This document shows positions 1 to 10,788 of a stretch of 64,000 bases of DNA, piece after piece. Below the pieces are notes generated by a model. That model did no database searches, had not been told where the DNA came from, and saw nothing but the letters and a program-made list of their open reading frames with translations. The position numbers and the translations under genes were made by a program. How positions within the stretch are numbered: position 1 is the stretch's first letter; each line of letters starts with the position of its first letter. Source of the DNA: Siphonodentalium dalli (Eukaryota > Mollusca > Scaphopoda > Gadilida > Siphonodentaliidae). Location of the stretch: contig CP136061.1 of the NCBI GenBank assembly GCA_032622095.1, forward strand, positions 123,146,754 through 123,210,753. Direction: 5' to 3'.

Positions 1-388
1 CGGGGGTAAAAAATATTTGATTTGAGTCGAGGAACCCACCCATGATCACATTTCAATTTTTGAAATTTGTTATTTCTCAAGATGTGTAGTTATTGGTGGC
101 CTGGTAAAAAGTTGTCAAACTGACAGTCCCGGACCAAATTGGGGATGAAGATGGATAACTCTAAAATCAAGTGGCTTTGGCATTTATATATTGACAATCC
201 GACCATATTTATTTGAACAGAATGTTGATAAATAACACATTTTGGACAATTTTATACTATAGTTGACTGGTTAGCATTATTTTTGGGCAACTAATCGATT
301 CTGATAACTGAAGGGGCGTTTTCAAAAATGTTGTTGTTGGAATCTGATGATATGGGGACCAACGAATCAGATTGAGTGCCTTTAATTA
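1..388 (+). mobile_element. Family F element, cut by the window edge
   Basis: GGGGGTAAAAAATATTTGAT, GAGTCGAGGAACCCACCCAT and GAAGATGGATAACTCTAAAA blocks, ending ATTGAGTGCCTTTAAT. The left end lies outside the window. Confidence 0.8.
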
Positions 389-1096
389 CTATTGAAATTC
401 CAGTAATCAATTTCCTTTAAAAAAAAATTCAGTATTATATATTTAACCGTGTTTATTTTTCCCTAAGATCTACTAAGATGTCAATTTCTATATTACAGTA
501 TCTTATTATACCCTCATGAATGCAAGGAGAGGACTTACAAAAAAGCCACAATAGGCTTGTTGTCTCATCCCTTTCCAATCACCCATACTCATCCATTAGC
601 ATTTTTGTAAAATATTCATCTTGTTTTGTATAGGGAATAAATATTGTTTACACCAATGCAAGGAAGGGTGGGTATACTGGAGTCTGGATTACATGTGTTC
701 AGTCCTCTGTCTGTCCATCCAGCTATATGTCTAATCGAGCAGATATCTCAGCCATCAATTGTATTTATATTTTTATTGTGTGTTGTTGGTATATAAATTT
801 TTTCATCATACTCCCAAGATTACAATTTATTTTCCTCATTTTATTATTTATTTCATAAATAAGCTATGTATTCCCGATCCAACCTTTAAGTTTAATCAAA
901 TTATACCTGATGCCGACTGGCAGCAAAAACAAACACCATATACCACCCTGTATACATGTATACATGTATGTCATATTCGTCATCAACTTTGTATTTGTTC
1001 AAACGTTGATCAGAGAGGGGCGGATGTAAGTTATTAATAAAACTTGTGCCCTGATCTCTCCTGTGATATTATATTACAATAAAATATGTTTATCAT
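389..1096. other. No gene seen
   Basis: AT-rich sequence. A 92-residue ORF at 759 has low-complexity, AT-driven composition and no splice or family signature. Confidence 0.5.
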
Positions 1097-1334
1097 TCCC
1101 ATGACTGGAGCAAGAATTTTTTTGAAAACCCTGTGCCAATGCATTCATTTATATATGTATATGCGAGTCTCCCATAGGGAGAATACATTGGCCTAACAAT
1201 ATTTACCTTGTAACCCAGTGTATTCTCTTATATTTGTGAGGCTCCCTATGGGAGACTCGCATATATAAGAGAATGCACTGGCACAGGATCTTTAATGATG
1301 CACCAACACAGCTCCCATCACGAAGGTGTTAAAC
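1097..1334 (-). mobile_element. Family A MITE (TTAA-ended double hairpin)
   Basis: Reverse-oriented copy with both inner hairpins (CTCCCATAGGGAG-type and GCTCCCTATGGGAGAC) and the characteristic CTTTAATGATGCACCA and CAGCTCCCATCACG blocks. Its outer left end is degraded. Confidence 0.8.
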
Positions 1335-2136
1335 AAAATATCCCTGTTTAACTCAGTTATTAAGTATGATCTACCCATTAAATTTGCACTTGCATCCAAA
1401 TCTATTAAATTTTAACCTAGGATTTAATACTTTATATGAAATACACCTGCATGGCAATTAACTCAATCCACATAGTCTCCGATCACGCCATGAGAAAATT
1501 CTCACATACATCATAATAACTCAGCAAAAGTTACCACTTCCCACTATACAATGGATATTTAGCTACTATCTGAAATCACCAAGTACTTGTCATTTATAAA
1601 ATTGGACATAGGTGTGCAAAACCAGATCTACCTATGGTTGAATTGTATAGAGGTAAGATTAGATGTCTGATCTCGATACCCAGTAGGTAGTTATTAGTCA
1701 CAATGACTATTATCTGCCATTCTCTATTGTTCTCCGCATGTTCGGACTTCTTTTCTTCCTGCTGTGAGAGAAAACAATAGGGTGGTGTTTCAAGTAGCTG
1801 TTAGCTATTTGTCATTGGCCCCCAGGTGTTTGCATGGCAGTCTATGTGCATGTATTACTATAGGCTCAGCTTATACTCATTGCACAGGAGTCACTGCCCG
1901 GGCCTGTTTCAATGAAGGTACACTTGACTTTGACTTATCATTTGCCTGATTGGCCCCTGTAGGTTTCAATTCATCACAGTCCATTACCTCCATGCATACC
2001 TGTACATACATAGTCTTTCCCTTGAGTGGGCCATAATACATGTATAGGGTGTCAAGTTATAGCCTTATTCCATGCTTACTTATGTCTTTCCAACAATCTG
2101 GTGTGGAAAAGGACCAATCAGGCCAATGCACTCTTA
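1335..2136. other. No gene seen
   Basis: Unique-looking sequence, probably upstream MON2 intron or intergenic. An ORF at 1764 encodes nothing recognised. Confidence 0.45.
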
Positions 2137-2657
2137 TTAACCATTTCATGATGGGAGCTGCGCTGGTTCAGCATTAAAGATCCTGTGCCAGTGCATTCTC
2201 TTAAATATGTGAGTCCTATATTGAGCCTTGCATATATCATATTCATATACATTCCTCGGTTAGCTGTTGAGTGAACAAGTCGCAAAGCTTTTTGCTCTGT
2301 GGCTTGTCTCTGTTCCGGCTAGCTGAGCCCGGATCGCTTGTGAGTTGTGTGGCCGATCTGAAAAGATCTTAGCCGCCCGAGCGATTCGGCGTGAACGTTT
2401 TTGGACTTGGCAGAGGATTATGTTGCTAATCCTCTCTGTCGTTGTCGCGGCCTTGGATAGACTGCACATTGTGGATACCCTTAGCTGGACTCTAATCCAG
2501 GCTAAGGGAGGCTCTGTGCGTCTTGGAGTACCGGATTGCTCCAGCAGTACCCTCTGCTGGCGGTACCTTGGAAGCTGGACTCCACCAGCGACCTACCATC
2601 CGGTATGGAGACTTGGACCTATGGGACCAGATTCCGAAGAAGAGGCGGAGGAAGAAG

Positions 2658-2699
<42 letters not shown>

Positions 2700-3218
2700 T
2701 ACCTATGAAGAGACAGTTGCAGAAACTAACAGATTAGTAGAATCATCTAACAGACTAATTGCAGAGGTCGCGGCTGACAGTCTGAAACGTCAACAACAAG
2801 AGCTACAACGACAACAACAACTAGACGCTCAAGATGAACCTCCATAAGTGGACCTCCATAAAACCAACAGAAACACAACAGCGAAAGAAAAAGAAACCAA
2901 AAAAACAAAAATAATTCCTAGATCATTTTTTTTTCACGATTCACTGATATTTCATCATCATTACATCACCTCCAAGTGGGTTGTAGGAGAGGGGTTCCGC
3001 CCCTTTCGAATCCTCCCTGGGCCCAGTCCCAAAACCTCCAATAAAGGCCTTGCATATATAAGAGAATGTGCTTGCTTACAAGGTCAAGGTCAATATTCTT
3101 AAGCCAATGTATTCTCTTATATATTAAAGGCTCCCTATGTGAGACTCGCATATATAAGAGAATGCATTGGCACAGGGTTTTCGCAAATTTCAGGCAGCTC
3201 CAGTCATGGAATGGTTAA
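2137..3218 (+). mobile_element. Family A MITE, interrupted copy
   Basis: Left part 2137-2237 (TTAACCATTTCATGATGGGA start) and right part 3047-3218 (ends CAGTCATGGAATGGTTAA) form one complete family-A element when the insertion at 2238-3046 is removed. Confidence 0.85.
2238..3046 (+). mobile_element. GC-rich 809-bp insertion with (C)40 tract and coding-like ends
   Basis: The insertion splits a family-A MITE. The 13 bases GCCTTGCATATAT stand on both sides (2225-2237 and 3047-3059), while other copies of the MITE have them once, so this is a target-site duplication. The interior is far richer in GC than the window and carries an uninterrupted run of 40 C (2659-2698). Before the run all three frames are open; one gives an acidic stretch (SEEEAEEED) and another a basic one (PKKRRRKK). 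After it one frame reads TYEETVAETNRLVESSNRLI and then a QQQELQRQQQ segment before a stop at about 2847. This could be a retroposed coding fragment or a non-autonomous retroelement; no poly(A) tail or terminal inverted repeats are evident. The coding frame across the C run cannot be decided because homopolymer length is unreliable. Confidence 0.6.
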
Positions 3219-3564
3219 CTGTTAGAGGGTGGACATCAGGTCAGATAATATTCATGCTGATTATTCTATGAGTAATCACTTGAGATATGCACTCTTATTA
3301 ACACAACATACTTCTCATCTCTGCCCACGCATCTGATCAAACCCAGGCACATGAATTTTCTTAATTAACTAATCAGCATAATAATTAAATAATATGAAAC
3401 CTGGCCCATTGCCTTGATGCTGGTTTGTACTACTTGTAAGCTTGTGGTCCAAAAGGATCTGACCGTGCACCCAATTGGTGAAGGTGGGTTGCATTAATCT
3501 GACAATAAAATATTCAGGAGGCACTATCACATTCATATACTGACTTGCTGGTCTGCTTTCCATT

Positions 3565-4010
3565 CAAGTCTGCAAATAGTGTGTCTGTCATTTGCAGAAA
3601 GAGGTGCCCAGAGGGTGAATGTACTTATGCTATCCCACACAGTAGGCTAGCACCCCCAAATACACCACTGTGGATCTCATTCTGCTTAGGCCTCATCTTA
3701 TGGGAAGTATTTATAGTCTTAAATTAACATTGTTTTTAGTTACTGTTTCCATTCTGGGAAGTTTCTATATCCCCTAATTTGCAGAAGATAAAATGTATAA
3801 TCGAGGTGACCAATGGGTGAACATCACAAACATCAACTGGGGAAATTCAATAGTATCCTTCTAAGGTCTCCCATATCAGTTGAGGCCTAAGCAGAATAAG
3901 GTTCCCAGAGGGTGAGGTTGGTGATGCTAGCACGCAGTGTGGGATAGCGTCACTAAATTCACTCTCTGGGGACCTCATTCTGCAAATGACAGACAGACAG
4001 ACTGACTTAC
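3565..4010 (+). mobile_element. Family E foldback element
   Basis: Ends are AGTCTGCAAATAGTGTGTCT (left) and CTGCAAATGACAGACAGAC (right). GAGGT(C)CCCAGAGGGTGAAT blocks occur near both ends with their complements, and an AT-rich centre holds TCTTCTGCAAATTAG-like sequence. About 445 bp. Confidence 0.8.
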
Positions 4011-4150
4011 TGGTCTGTTTTCTCTTTCTTCCACGCTATCTGAAAACCACATTATGTCCCAAGATTCTTAGTATTTGCAGTCCTTCCCATCTCCGTTGTC
4101 TCTATAGATTACTTTATACTGAGGATGGGATGTGAAACCAAGGAGAGGAC

Positions 4151-4386
4151 TTAACCCTTTCTGTACTAAATACTCGTGGACGAGTACAGTATAAATGCAG
4201 TATAAATTCCCTAAATAATCGACTCCTTAACCACAGCAGAATTATGGGTAACTTTTCATCCATCGGAAAGCTCTCAGTGAGAGCTTTCCGATGAATGGCA
4301 ACAAGCCATATTTCCGACTAAATCCTGAAAAGTTACCCATAATTCTGCTGTGATTAAGGAGTCGATTATTTAGGGCATTACTGTAA
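4151..4386 (+). mobile_element. Family D left fragment followed by family C palindrome
   Basis: 4151-4197 is a D-type left end (TTAACCCTTTCTGTACTAAA). From about 4198 a C palindrome follows to 4386, missing the central left-arm segment (deletion between GTAACTTTTC and ATCCATCGGAAAG). Confidence 0.75.
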
Positions 4387-4438
4387 TTATCGGTTAAAGA
4401 GCATTCACAATCCGCTCTACACAAAATGAGGTCCATGC

Positions 4439-4552
4439 TGAGAGCTTTCCAATGAAGGGCAACAAGCCATATTTCCGACTAAATACTGAACGGTTACCCA
4501 TAATTCTGCTCTGGTTAAGGAGTCAATTATTTAGGGCATTACTGTAATATAA
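4439..4552 (+). mobile_element. Family C right half
   Basis: Starts at the palindrome centre (GAGAGCTTTCC) and runs to GCATTACTGTA; the left half is missing. Confidence 0.75.
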
Positions 4553-4599
4553 AAACATGTACATCTTCAAACTTGATGTTATGAACACTAGGTGTGGAT

Positions 4600-4975
4600 T
4601 TAACCCTTTCTATACTACAGTAATGCTCTAAGTAAGCGACTTCTTAACCACAGCAGAATTATGGGTAACTTTTCAGGATTTAGTCGGAAATATGGCTTGT
4701 TGCCATTCATCGGAAAGCTCTCCCCCGAGAGCTTTCCGATGAATGGCAACAAGCCATATTTCCGACTAAATCCTGAAAAGTTACCCATAATTCTGCTGTG
4801 GTTAAGAAGTTGCTTACTTAGAGCATTACTGTATATACTCATTGATGTGTTGTTATCCCTTAGGAAATGTTCAGATAATATGTTTTCTGGGCACCCCTCG
4901 AAATGAATGATAGACTATTCCAATGTATACTTTTATAACTGAGTGGGAGAATCCATTCAGTATAGAAAGGGCTAA
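4600..4975 (+). mobile_element. Family D MITE with nested family C element
   Basis: D ends TTAACCCTTTCTATACTA and TCAGTATAGAAAGGGCTAA are inverted repeats. A complete family C palindrome (4616-4834) sits just inside the left end, bounded by TA. Confidence 0.8.
4616..4834 (+). mobile_element. Family C palindromic MITE, near-perfect
   Basis: About 219 bp that read almost identically on both strands: CAGTAATGCTCTAAGTAAGC ... complement at the right end, centre CTCTCCCCCGAGAG. Termini TA-CAGTAATGC / GCATTACTG-TA suggest a Tc1/mariner-type origin. Two long shadow ORFs, one per strand, cover it and encode the same peptide words because it is a palindrome. Confidence 0.9.
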
Positions 4976-5955
4976 TTACACCAGCTTGCTTCATATTTTC
5001 AAGCATATCTTTCAATTCCTTTCAATCGTCATACATATTTTTGACAAATATTTGACCAAACAGTTTATACTCCTTCTGAATCAACTAATTTTCATATATG
5101 TAAATAAGCTGTGTGTTGTCTCTGTGCTATGGTTCTTATTATCTGTTGGTTTGAGCTTAGGTTCGATATGTTTGCTTCCATTGATTACACACTAGATTGC
5201 CTGGACCTCACGTTGACCTGGGTCAATAGTCCACTCCACACCATTCTTCATGAATTATATTGATCCATCTGCATAATATATGATAAAAGGAAAATTATAT
5301 GTGATGATAGCATCGGGACATATTGACTTGGTTTTTGGGATGTGTCTCCCCTTCTCCAGATAGCAATTTGAAATTTGAGGGCTTTTAATATAAAATAGGT
5401 ATCAATTTTAAGGCTTGCTCTTCTCAGCAACAAATCCAACAACAACAAAAAATTCTATCGAACTCTCTTTGTAGACACGTTACCTTTTAATATTATTCAC
5501 AAAAATATCTAGTGTTACACATATTCACTTAATATGTTTTAAAAAATAGATTTTTCAATAAAAAATGTAACGTTCTAAAAATGTAATAATTCCTGTCCTG
5601 TTTATGAAAACTATTAGAGAACAAAATTAATCCTAATGACAGAAGCTACTTTTGACTGAATGGTCTCTCTGACTCAAAAGTATTATTTTATATCCCGGAA
5701 TCAGTACAGATGAGTATGGACGTGGCTAGATGGTCTCAGTTTGGTCATCCACCTTAGAATTTCTAACTACACCCCCTCCCCTTGAACCAGACCAACTTCC
5801 TCTGTCTGGGAAGTTTCATTTGCACCATCACCTCACCCCCCTTTTGAGTTGGGATTTTCCAAATGGTACCCTAAGCTTTCCTACTATCAGAATTTTCCAA
5901 ATGGTACCCCCTAATATTGGAATATGTCTAACTGATGACCATTCATTCCATTTTG
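4976..5955. other. No gene seen
   Basis: AT-rich; ORFs at 4923, 5248 and 5730 have no recognisable product. A local duplication GGGATTTTCCAAATGGTACC / AGAATTTTCCAAATGGTACC occurs near 5850-5910. Confidence 0.45.
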
Positions 5956-6105
5956 TCAGAAATATGGCTTGTTGCCATTCATTGGAAAGCTCTCACCGAG
6001 AGCTTTCCTTTGAATGGCAGCAAGTCATATTTCCGACTAAATCCTGAAAAATTTCCCATAATTCTACTGTGGTTCAGGGGTTGATTATTTAGAACATTAC
6101 TGTAT
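5956..6105 (+). mobile_element. Family C, 5'-truncated copy
   Basis: Starts in the left arm (CAGAAATATGGCTTGTTGCC) and continues to GAACATTACTGTA; about 70 bp of the left arm are missing. Confidence 0.75.
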
Positions 6106-7085
6106 GCTTGGTGTTCATTTCTAATTAGCCTGTGACCATGTCCCTGATCAGGGAAGAGACACACCAACATCATTATACAATATACAGCTCCTTTTGGAGT
6201 CACCTGTACTGGGACCTTATTTACTACAGTATGCTATGAATTGTATCTGAGACACAATTTGACATAATAGTGTCTGGGCTATACTCGCCATGACAGAAGG
6301 TGACGTAATGTCTTGGTAATGTCCTGTCAGAATGACCGTCCATTACTCACGGATCTTCACATGACGTAATGCCTGTCTGGCCTTGGCCAGTACATGATCA
6401 ATCCACGGGGCTTACTATAATGAAGAAGTTACCTGTGGGCATGGCCACACCAGCGGACATTCACCTGACTGTATACAATCTTCTGATGGAGTTTCCCCGT
6501 GATTTTCTATAGTATATTTATCATGCCACATTGACATTTAATAGAAGTCAATTAGACATAGCTTAAATGGATGGCCAAGCAATTTTATGCTGGATTTAAC
6601 ATTTCAGACCTATACAGGAATGCCGGAAGCAGGGGGTTCAGGGGGAAGCTACCCCTCTTATTGAGGGTCACTTTTAATACCCCCAGGCACAAAGTGCCCT
6701 TTCAATCTTCATAAAATGGCAAAAATACCTAAAGTATGTGCTAGAACAGCATTATTATATTGTCCTAAGAGAAATGTATGTGAATTCTTGTAGCTTAATA
6801 TATGAGCTTGGTCCTGGAAAGTTCTTTAAAATACTGTATGATTACCAAATATTTGTCTTTTTGGCATTTTTGTCATTACATTTACTGAAAAAAGTGGCCT
6901 TTTCTGAAATTGTGCACCACTTGCTCTTGTTTGCTTCCATGCTCTTGCTCATTCCCTCCACCAAGGAGACAAAGGGGGGGGGCAGAAAATTCCCTTCCAA
7001 TATCCATGGAAATGCAGAAATATTCTAAAATATCAGAAGAAAAGACCCATTTATATTATTTCAAATTGAAATAGATTCATTCTTA
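6106..7085. other. No gene seen
   Basis: Unique sequence with slightly higher GC at 6280-6500 (two similar TGACGTAATG motifs); no exon recognised. Confidence 0.45.
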
Positions 7086-7273
7086 TACAGTAATGCCCTA
7101 AATAATCGACTCCTTAACCACAGCAGAATTATGGCTTGTTGCCATTCATCGGAAAGCTCTCACTGAGAGCTTTCCGATAAATGATAACAAGCCATATTTC
7201 CAACTAAATCCTGAAAAGTTACCCATAATTCTGCTGTGGTTAAGGAGTCGATTATTTAGGGCATTATACTGTA
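7086..7273 (+). mobile_element. Family C copy with left-arm deletion
   Basis: Both ends present (TACAGTAATGCCC and GGCATTATACTGTA). About 30 bp of the left arm are missing after CAGAATTATG. Confidence 0.85.
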
Positions 7274-7638
7274 CTTCAGAATGAACTTGATCAACTTTCA
7301 TTGTCCTAAAAATTCTGTTTTACACAGGGCTTTACAAATATTTTTTCCAATATTTGATCACTTTTAGAACTTATGCTTGACTTCTCTGAATTGCTATGGA
7401 AAAGCTCCAGAGGTATACTTAATAGTCCATCTGTGGTTCTTATCAATCAGGGGCATATCCATGGAGCACAAGAAAGTCCCCTTCTATGTCCATTCAACCA
7501 ACAGAAAACTAAAGAAAATATATCCATTTGAATAGATTAATGTAAGTTTGGTCTCTGCAAGTGGCTTGAAAATTCTACTTATTAATTAGCACAATTTTGT
7601 ATCAAGCTTTATTCCTTCATATTCTATTTAATTTTTGT

Positions 7639-7900
7639 TTAACCCTTTCATGACGGGAGCTGTGCTGGTGTAGCATTAAAGATCGTGTGCCAGTGCATTC
7701 TCTTTATATGCGATTCTCCTATACGGAGCCTCGCATATATAAAGAGAATGCACTGGCTTACAAGGTGAAGGTATATATTGTTAAGCCAATGTATTCTCTT
7801 ACATATGCGAAGCTCCCTATGGGAGACTCGCATATATAAGAGAACGTATTGGCACATGGTTTGGCAAACTTTCAGGAGGCCCCACTCATGGAAGGGTTAA
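7639..7900 (+). mobile_element. Family A MITE, full copy
   Basis: Starts TTAACCCTTTCATGACGGGA and ends CATGGAAGGGTTAA. Terminal inverted repeats of about 20 bp and two internal palindromes (ATATGCGAxxCTCCCATAGGGAG types) give a double hairpin. TTAA ends followed by CCCTTT resemble the piggyBac superfamily. About 262 bp. Confidence 0.9.
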
Positions 7901-7949
7901 TTCAGCACATATTAACCATCATGAGAACCTTCGATTTGGATATTGAATG

Positions 7950-8089
7950 TACAGTAATCCCCTAAATAATCGACTCTCAGTGAGAGCTTTCCGATGAATG
8001 GCAACAAGCCATATTTCCAACTAACTCCTGAAAAGTTACCAATAATTCTGCTGTGGTTAAGCAGTCGATTATTTAGGGCAGTACTGTAT
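7950..8089 (+). mobile_element. Family C copy lacking most of the left arm
   Basis: TACAGTAATCCCCTAAATAA then a jump to the centre (CTCTCAGTGAGAGC) and a full right arm to CAGTACTGTA. Confidence 0.82.
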
Positions 8090-8195
8090 TTTGGCAGTTA
8101 TCGCCCTTTTTAAGCTTTTGCATACTTTTGTCTCTGTAGCTGAGGTATTGTCCATTTTGACTTGGAAATACTTATAAGGCATCACTACCCTATTT

Positions 8196-8461
8196 CAAGC
8201 CCAAGCCTTGAAATAGTGTGTCTGTCATTTGCAGAATGAGGTCCCCAGAGGGTGAATTCAGTGATGCTACCCCACATAGCGGGCTAGCATCACCAAATTC
8301 ACCCTCTGGGAACCTCATTCTGCCAAGGTGTAAGCAGAATGAGGTCCCCAGAGGGTGAATTTGATGATGCTAGCCCGCTATGCGGGGTAGCATCACTAAA
8401 TTCACCCTCTGGGGACCTCATTCTGCAAATGACAGACACACTATTTCAAGGCTTGTTCAAG
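8196..8461 (+). mobile_element. Family E, compact two-hairpin form
   Basis: AAGCCTTGAAATAGTGTGTC at the left, its complement GACACACTATTTCAAGGCTT at the right. Between them are two adjacent hairpins, each with GGTCCCCAGAGGGTGAAT facing its complement; the usual AT-rich centre is deleted. Confidence 0.88.
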
Positions 8462-8516
8462 CCCAAGGGTAGATGAGGAGGTATGGTGTTTTCCTTTAGT
8501 TGCATGCAGTCACACA

Positions 8517-9052
8517 TCTAGTTTATTTGTAGATCATGCCACGAATATCTACTATATGGCTAATGCCCGTAGAGATCATATTCCACCAGTTCAAAACATT
8601 GGAACTTTTTTATGTTTTGACAGGGAGCCTTATAAAATAAACAAAATAATGCGGGGGGGGGGGGGGGGAATATATTTCTCAGTTATTATATGTTCCTTAA
8701 CAATGTACTTCACTGTAGGTGAATGACCCAACTCAAAATTGCATGCTTTTGTGAGCTTATATCACAATAAACATTGAATTATTTATCCAGGAGAGATTCC
8801 ATAATTGTAAGCGACGCAAAGCAAATTCACTCACATATTCACCTGAATCATGAAATTTCGAGTTGGGACCTTCACCTGCAGTGAAGTATATTATCAAGGA
8901 ACAGATAATAACTAAGAAATATATATATACCCCACGTTATTTTTTCGACTTTATAAGGTTCCCTGTCAAAACTTCAAAAAGTTCCAATGTTTTGTACTGG
9001 TGGAATATTATCTCTACGGGCGTCAGAGATTCATGTCATGATCTAGTTTATA
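8517..9052. mobile_element. Inverted-repeat element with G tract
   Basis: Arms of about 180 bp: GCCCGTAGAGATCATATTCC and CAAAACATTGGAACTTTTT at the left face GGAATATTATCTCTACGGGC and AAAAAGTTCCAATGTTTTG at the right. The two inner ends pair again (TTACTTCACTGTAGGTG-type). A run of G lies at about 8653-8668. Confidence 0.75.
8653..8668 (+). repeat. G homopolymer
   Basis: A run of about 16 G near the middle of the 8517-9052 element. Confidence 0.95.
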
Positions 9053-9607
9053 TTAAAATAAAAGTTTCCATATCATCTTCTTGTGTTTGAAGAAAGATAA
9101 GGTTAATAGTTTTGTTCTGTTGTATTTGAAATCATGATATATTACATATAAATAGGTTCTTAGGTGTTTGCAGCATATGGTTTTCTCAAAAACACCCATC
9201 AGATAGGAAACTGATCTCAGAAAGATAAGATCTCATTTATTTTGAGGGAAAGATAATTAGAAATTAACCATAAGGAGTATTTGTATAGTTAATTACTATG
9301 TGACTGACTGTTATTCCATCTGTGTTAGACTGGGAGCTCCATTAACATGTAGGTGCTAACTGCAGATAGGAAGGCTTTCCACAACAGACCCCAGGGTCAG
9401 GCATCTTGAGGTCATATCCATGTTTTTCTGTTGTCCTCTGGGGATAAACATGCTATCTATTTCCTACCAATAAACTGTATAAGTTTCCAGTTGCTATTCC
9501 AGAAAAATACCCCATGCCCTTGTCAAATTTTTTTATTGACAGGTGCTAAAACTGATTCTAAGAGTTTTACATTTTGGTCCTCAGTAATTAAAGAAGCATT
9601 TTCTGAA

Positions 9608-10055
9608 TTAACGCTCCTAAATTAATATTTCTTTGGCTTCGGGGGTAAATAATATTTGATTCGAGTCGAGGAACCCACCCATCAAAGCTCAGAGTGATCA
9701 GATATCGATTTTTGAAGTTTGCTATTTCTCGAGATGTTCAATTATTTGTGGCCCAGAAACACCCCATCGAATGGACAGTCTTGGTCAAAATTGCGGATGA
9801 AGATGGATAACTCTAAAAACAAGTGGTAATATGTCTATATTTTGATACTCAAGTGATAATACGGCCATATTTCGTTGAACAAATTGTTGATAAATAACAT
9901 GTTTTGGGAAATTTGATACCATAGTTGACAGTGGTTAGCATTATTTTGTTGCAATTAATCGATTCTGATAACTAAAGCGTATTTTGGAGAAATGTTGTTG
10001 TTGTTGTATCTTAATGATATGGGGGACCCTCTGATTGGATTGAGTACCCTTAAGT
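9608..10055 (+). mobile_element. Family F element
   Basis: TTAACGCTCCTAAATTAATA at the left, the GGCTTCGGGGGTAAATAATA and GGAACCCACCCATCAAAGCT blocks, ending GGATTGAGTACCCTTAA. Confidence 0.82.
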
Positions 10056-10115
10056 TCTAACTCACCAAGGAGTTTGTCACATTCATGTTTTAGCCCTTAT
10101 ATGACTGAATACTCA

Positions 10116-10378
10116 TTAACCCTTTCATGACAGAAGCTGCGCTGGTGCATTATTAAAGATCCTGTGCCAGTTCATTCTATTATATATTCGAGTCTCCCAT
10201 AAGGAGCCTCACATATATAAGTAACTGCACTGGCTTATTGGGTCGAGGAAAATATTGTTAGGCCAATGTATTCTCTTATATATGCGAGGCTCGATATGGG
10301 AGACTCTGATATATAAGAGAATGCATTGGCACAGGATTTTTGCAAAACTTCATGAAGCTCCAGTCATGGAAGTGTTAA
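10116..10378 (+). mobile_element. Family A MITE, full copy
   Basis: Begins TTAACCCTTTCATGACAGAA and ends CAGTCATGGAAGTGTTAA, with both internal hairpins. About 263 bp. Confidence 0.88.
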
Positions 10379-10478
10379 TGAGTAATTTCTTGACTCCCAT
10401 TAATTAGTTTCAGGGATGTATATAGCTAGTAAATTCAACCAAAAGATTTTGATTGTTTGCTGAACTTAATGATAATGA

Positions 10479-10788
10479 GATATATATAAAGAGAATGCAC
10501 TGGCACAGGATCTTTAATGCTGCATCAGCACAGTTCCTGTCATTAACTCTTTCAGTGCCAGGCTTATTTTGTAGGTTTAGTGCCAGGGAATCTTACGTTT
10601 TTCATGGGCATCAAAATTATTACTATGAATACTTGGTGATAGTTTTGAGTTATAACATGGAAATAAGGACTTATCCAGTTTGTTTTTAAATTCGCTATAG
10701 CATGCTTAAGCATACCCAAAAAAAATTCAACCCCAAAAATTAGGGCCGATAAGATCGGCCCCTGGCACTGAAAGAGTTAAAGGGTTAA
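10479..10788 (-). mobile_element. Family A fragment hosting a family B MITE
   Basis: 10479-10542 is the end of a reverse-oriented family-A element (GAATGCACTGGCACAGGATC ... CCTGTCA). Its last bases, AAAGGGTTAA, reappear after the B element at 10781-10788. B therefore sits inside A's terminus with TTAA on both sides. Confidence 0.75.
10543..10780 (+). mobile_element. Family B MITE (238 bp)
   Basis: Ends are TTAACTCTTTCAGTGCCAGG and its complement CCTGGCACTGAAAGAGTTAA, a perfect 20-bp inverted repeat including TTAA. It includes GATAAGATCGGCC near the right end. The second copy is at 54646-54880. Confidence 0.92.

Noticed and set aside
2345-2737. 130-residue ORF with a polyproline tract as a gene
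   Set aside because: All three frames are open through the GC-rich insertion and the C40 run; no start context or homologue, so it is described as insertion cargo rather than a gene.
4615-4906. ORFs with NGNKPYFRLNPEKLPIILLW and HSRIMGNFSGFSRKYGLLPF that recur at many sites
   Set aside because: These are the two strands of the family C palindrome; the peptide recurs because the MITE recurs.
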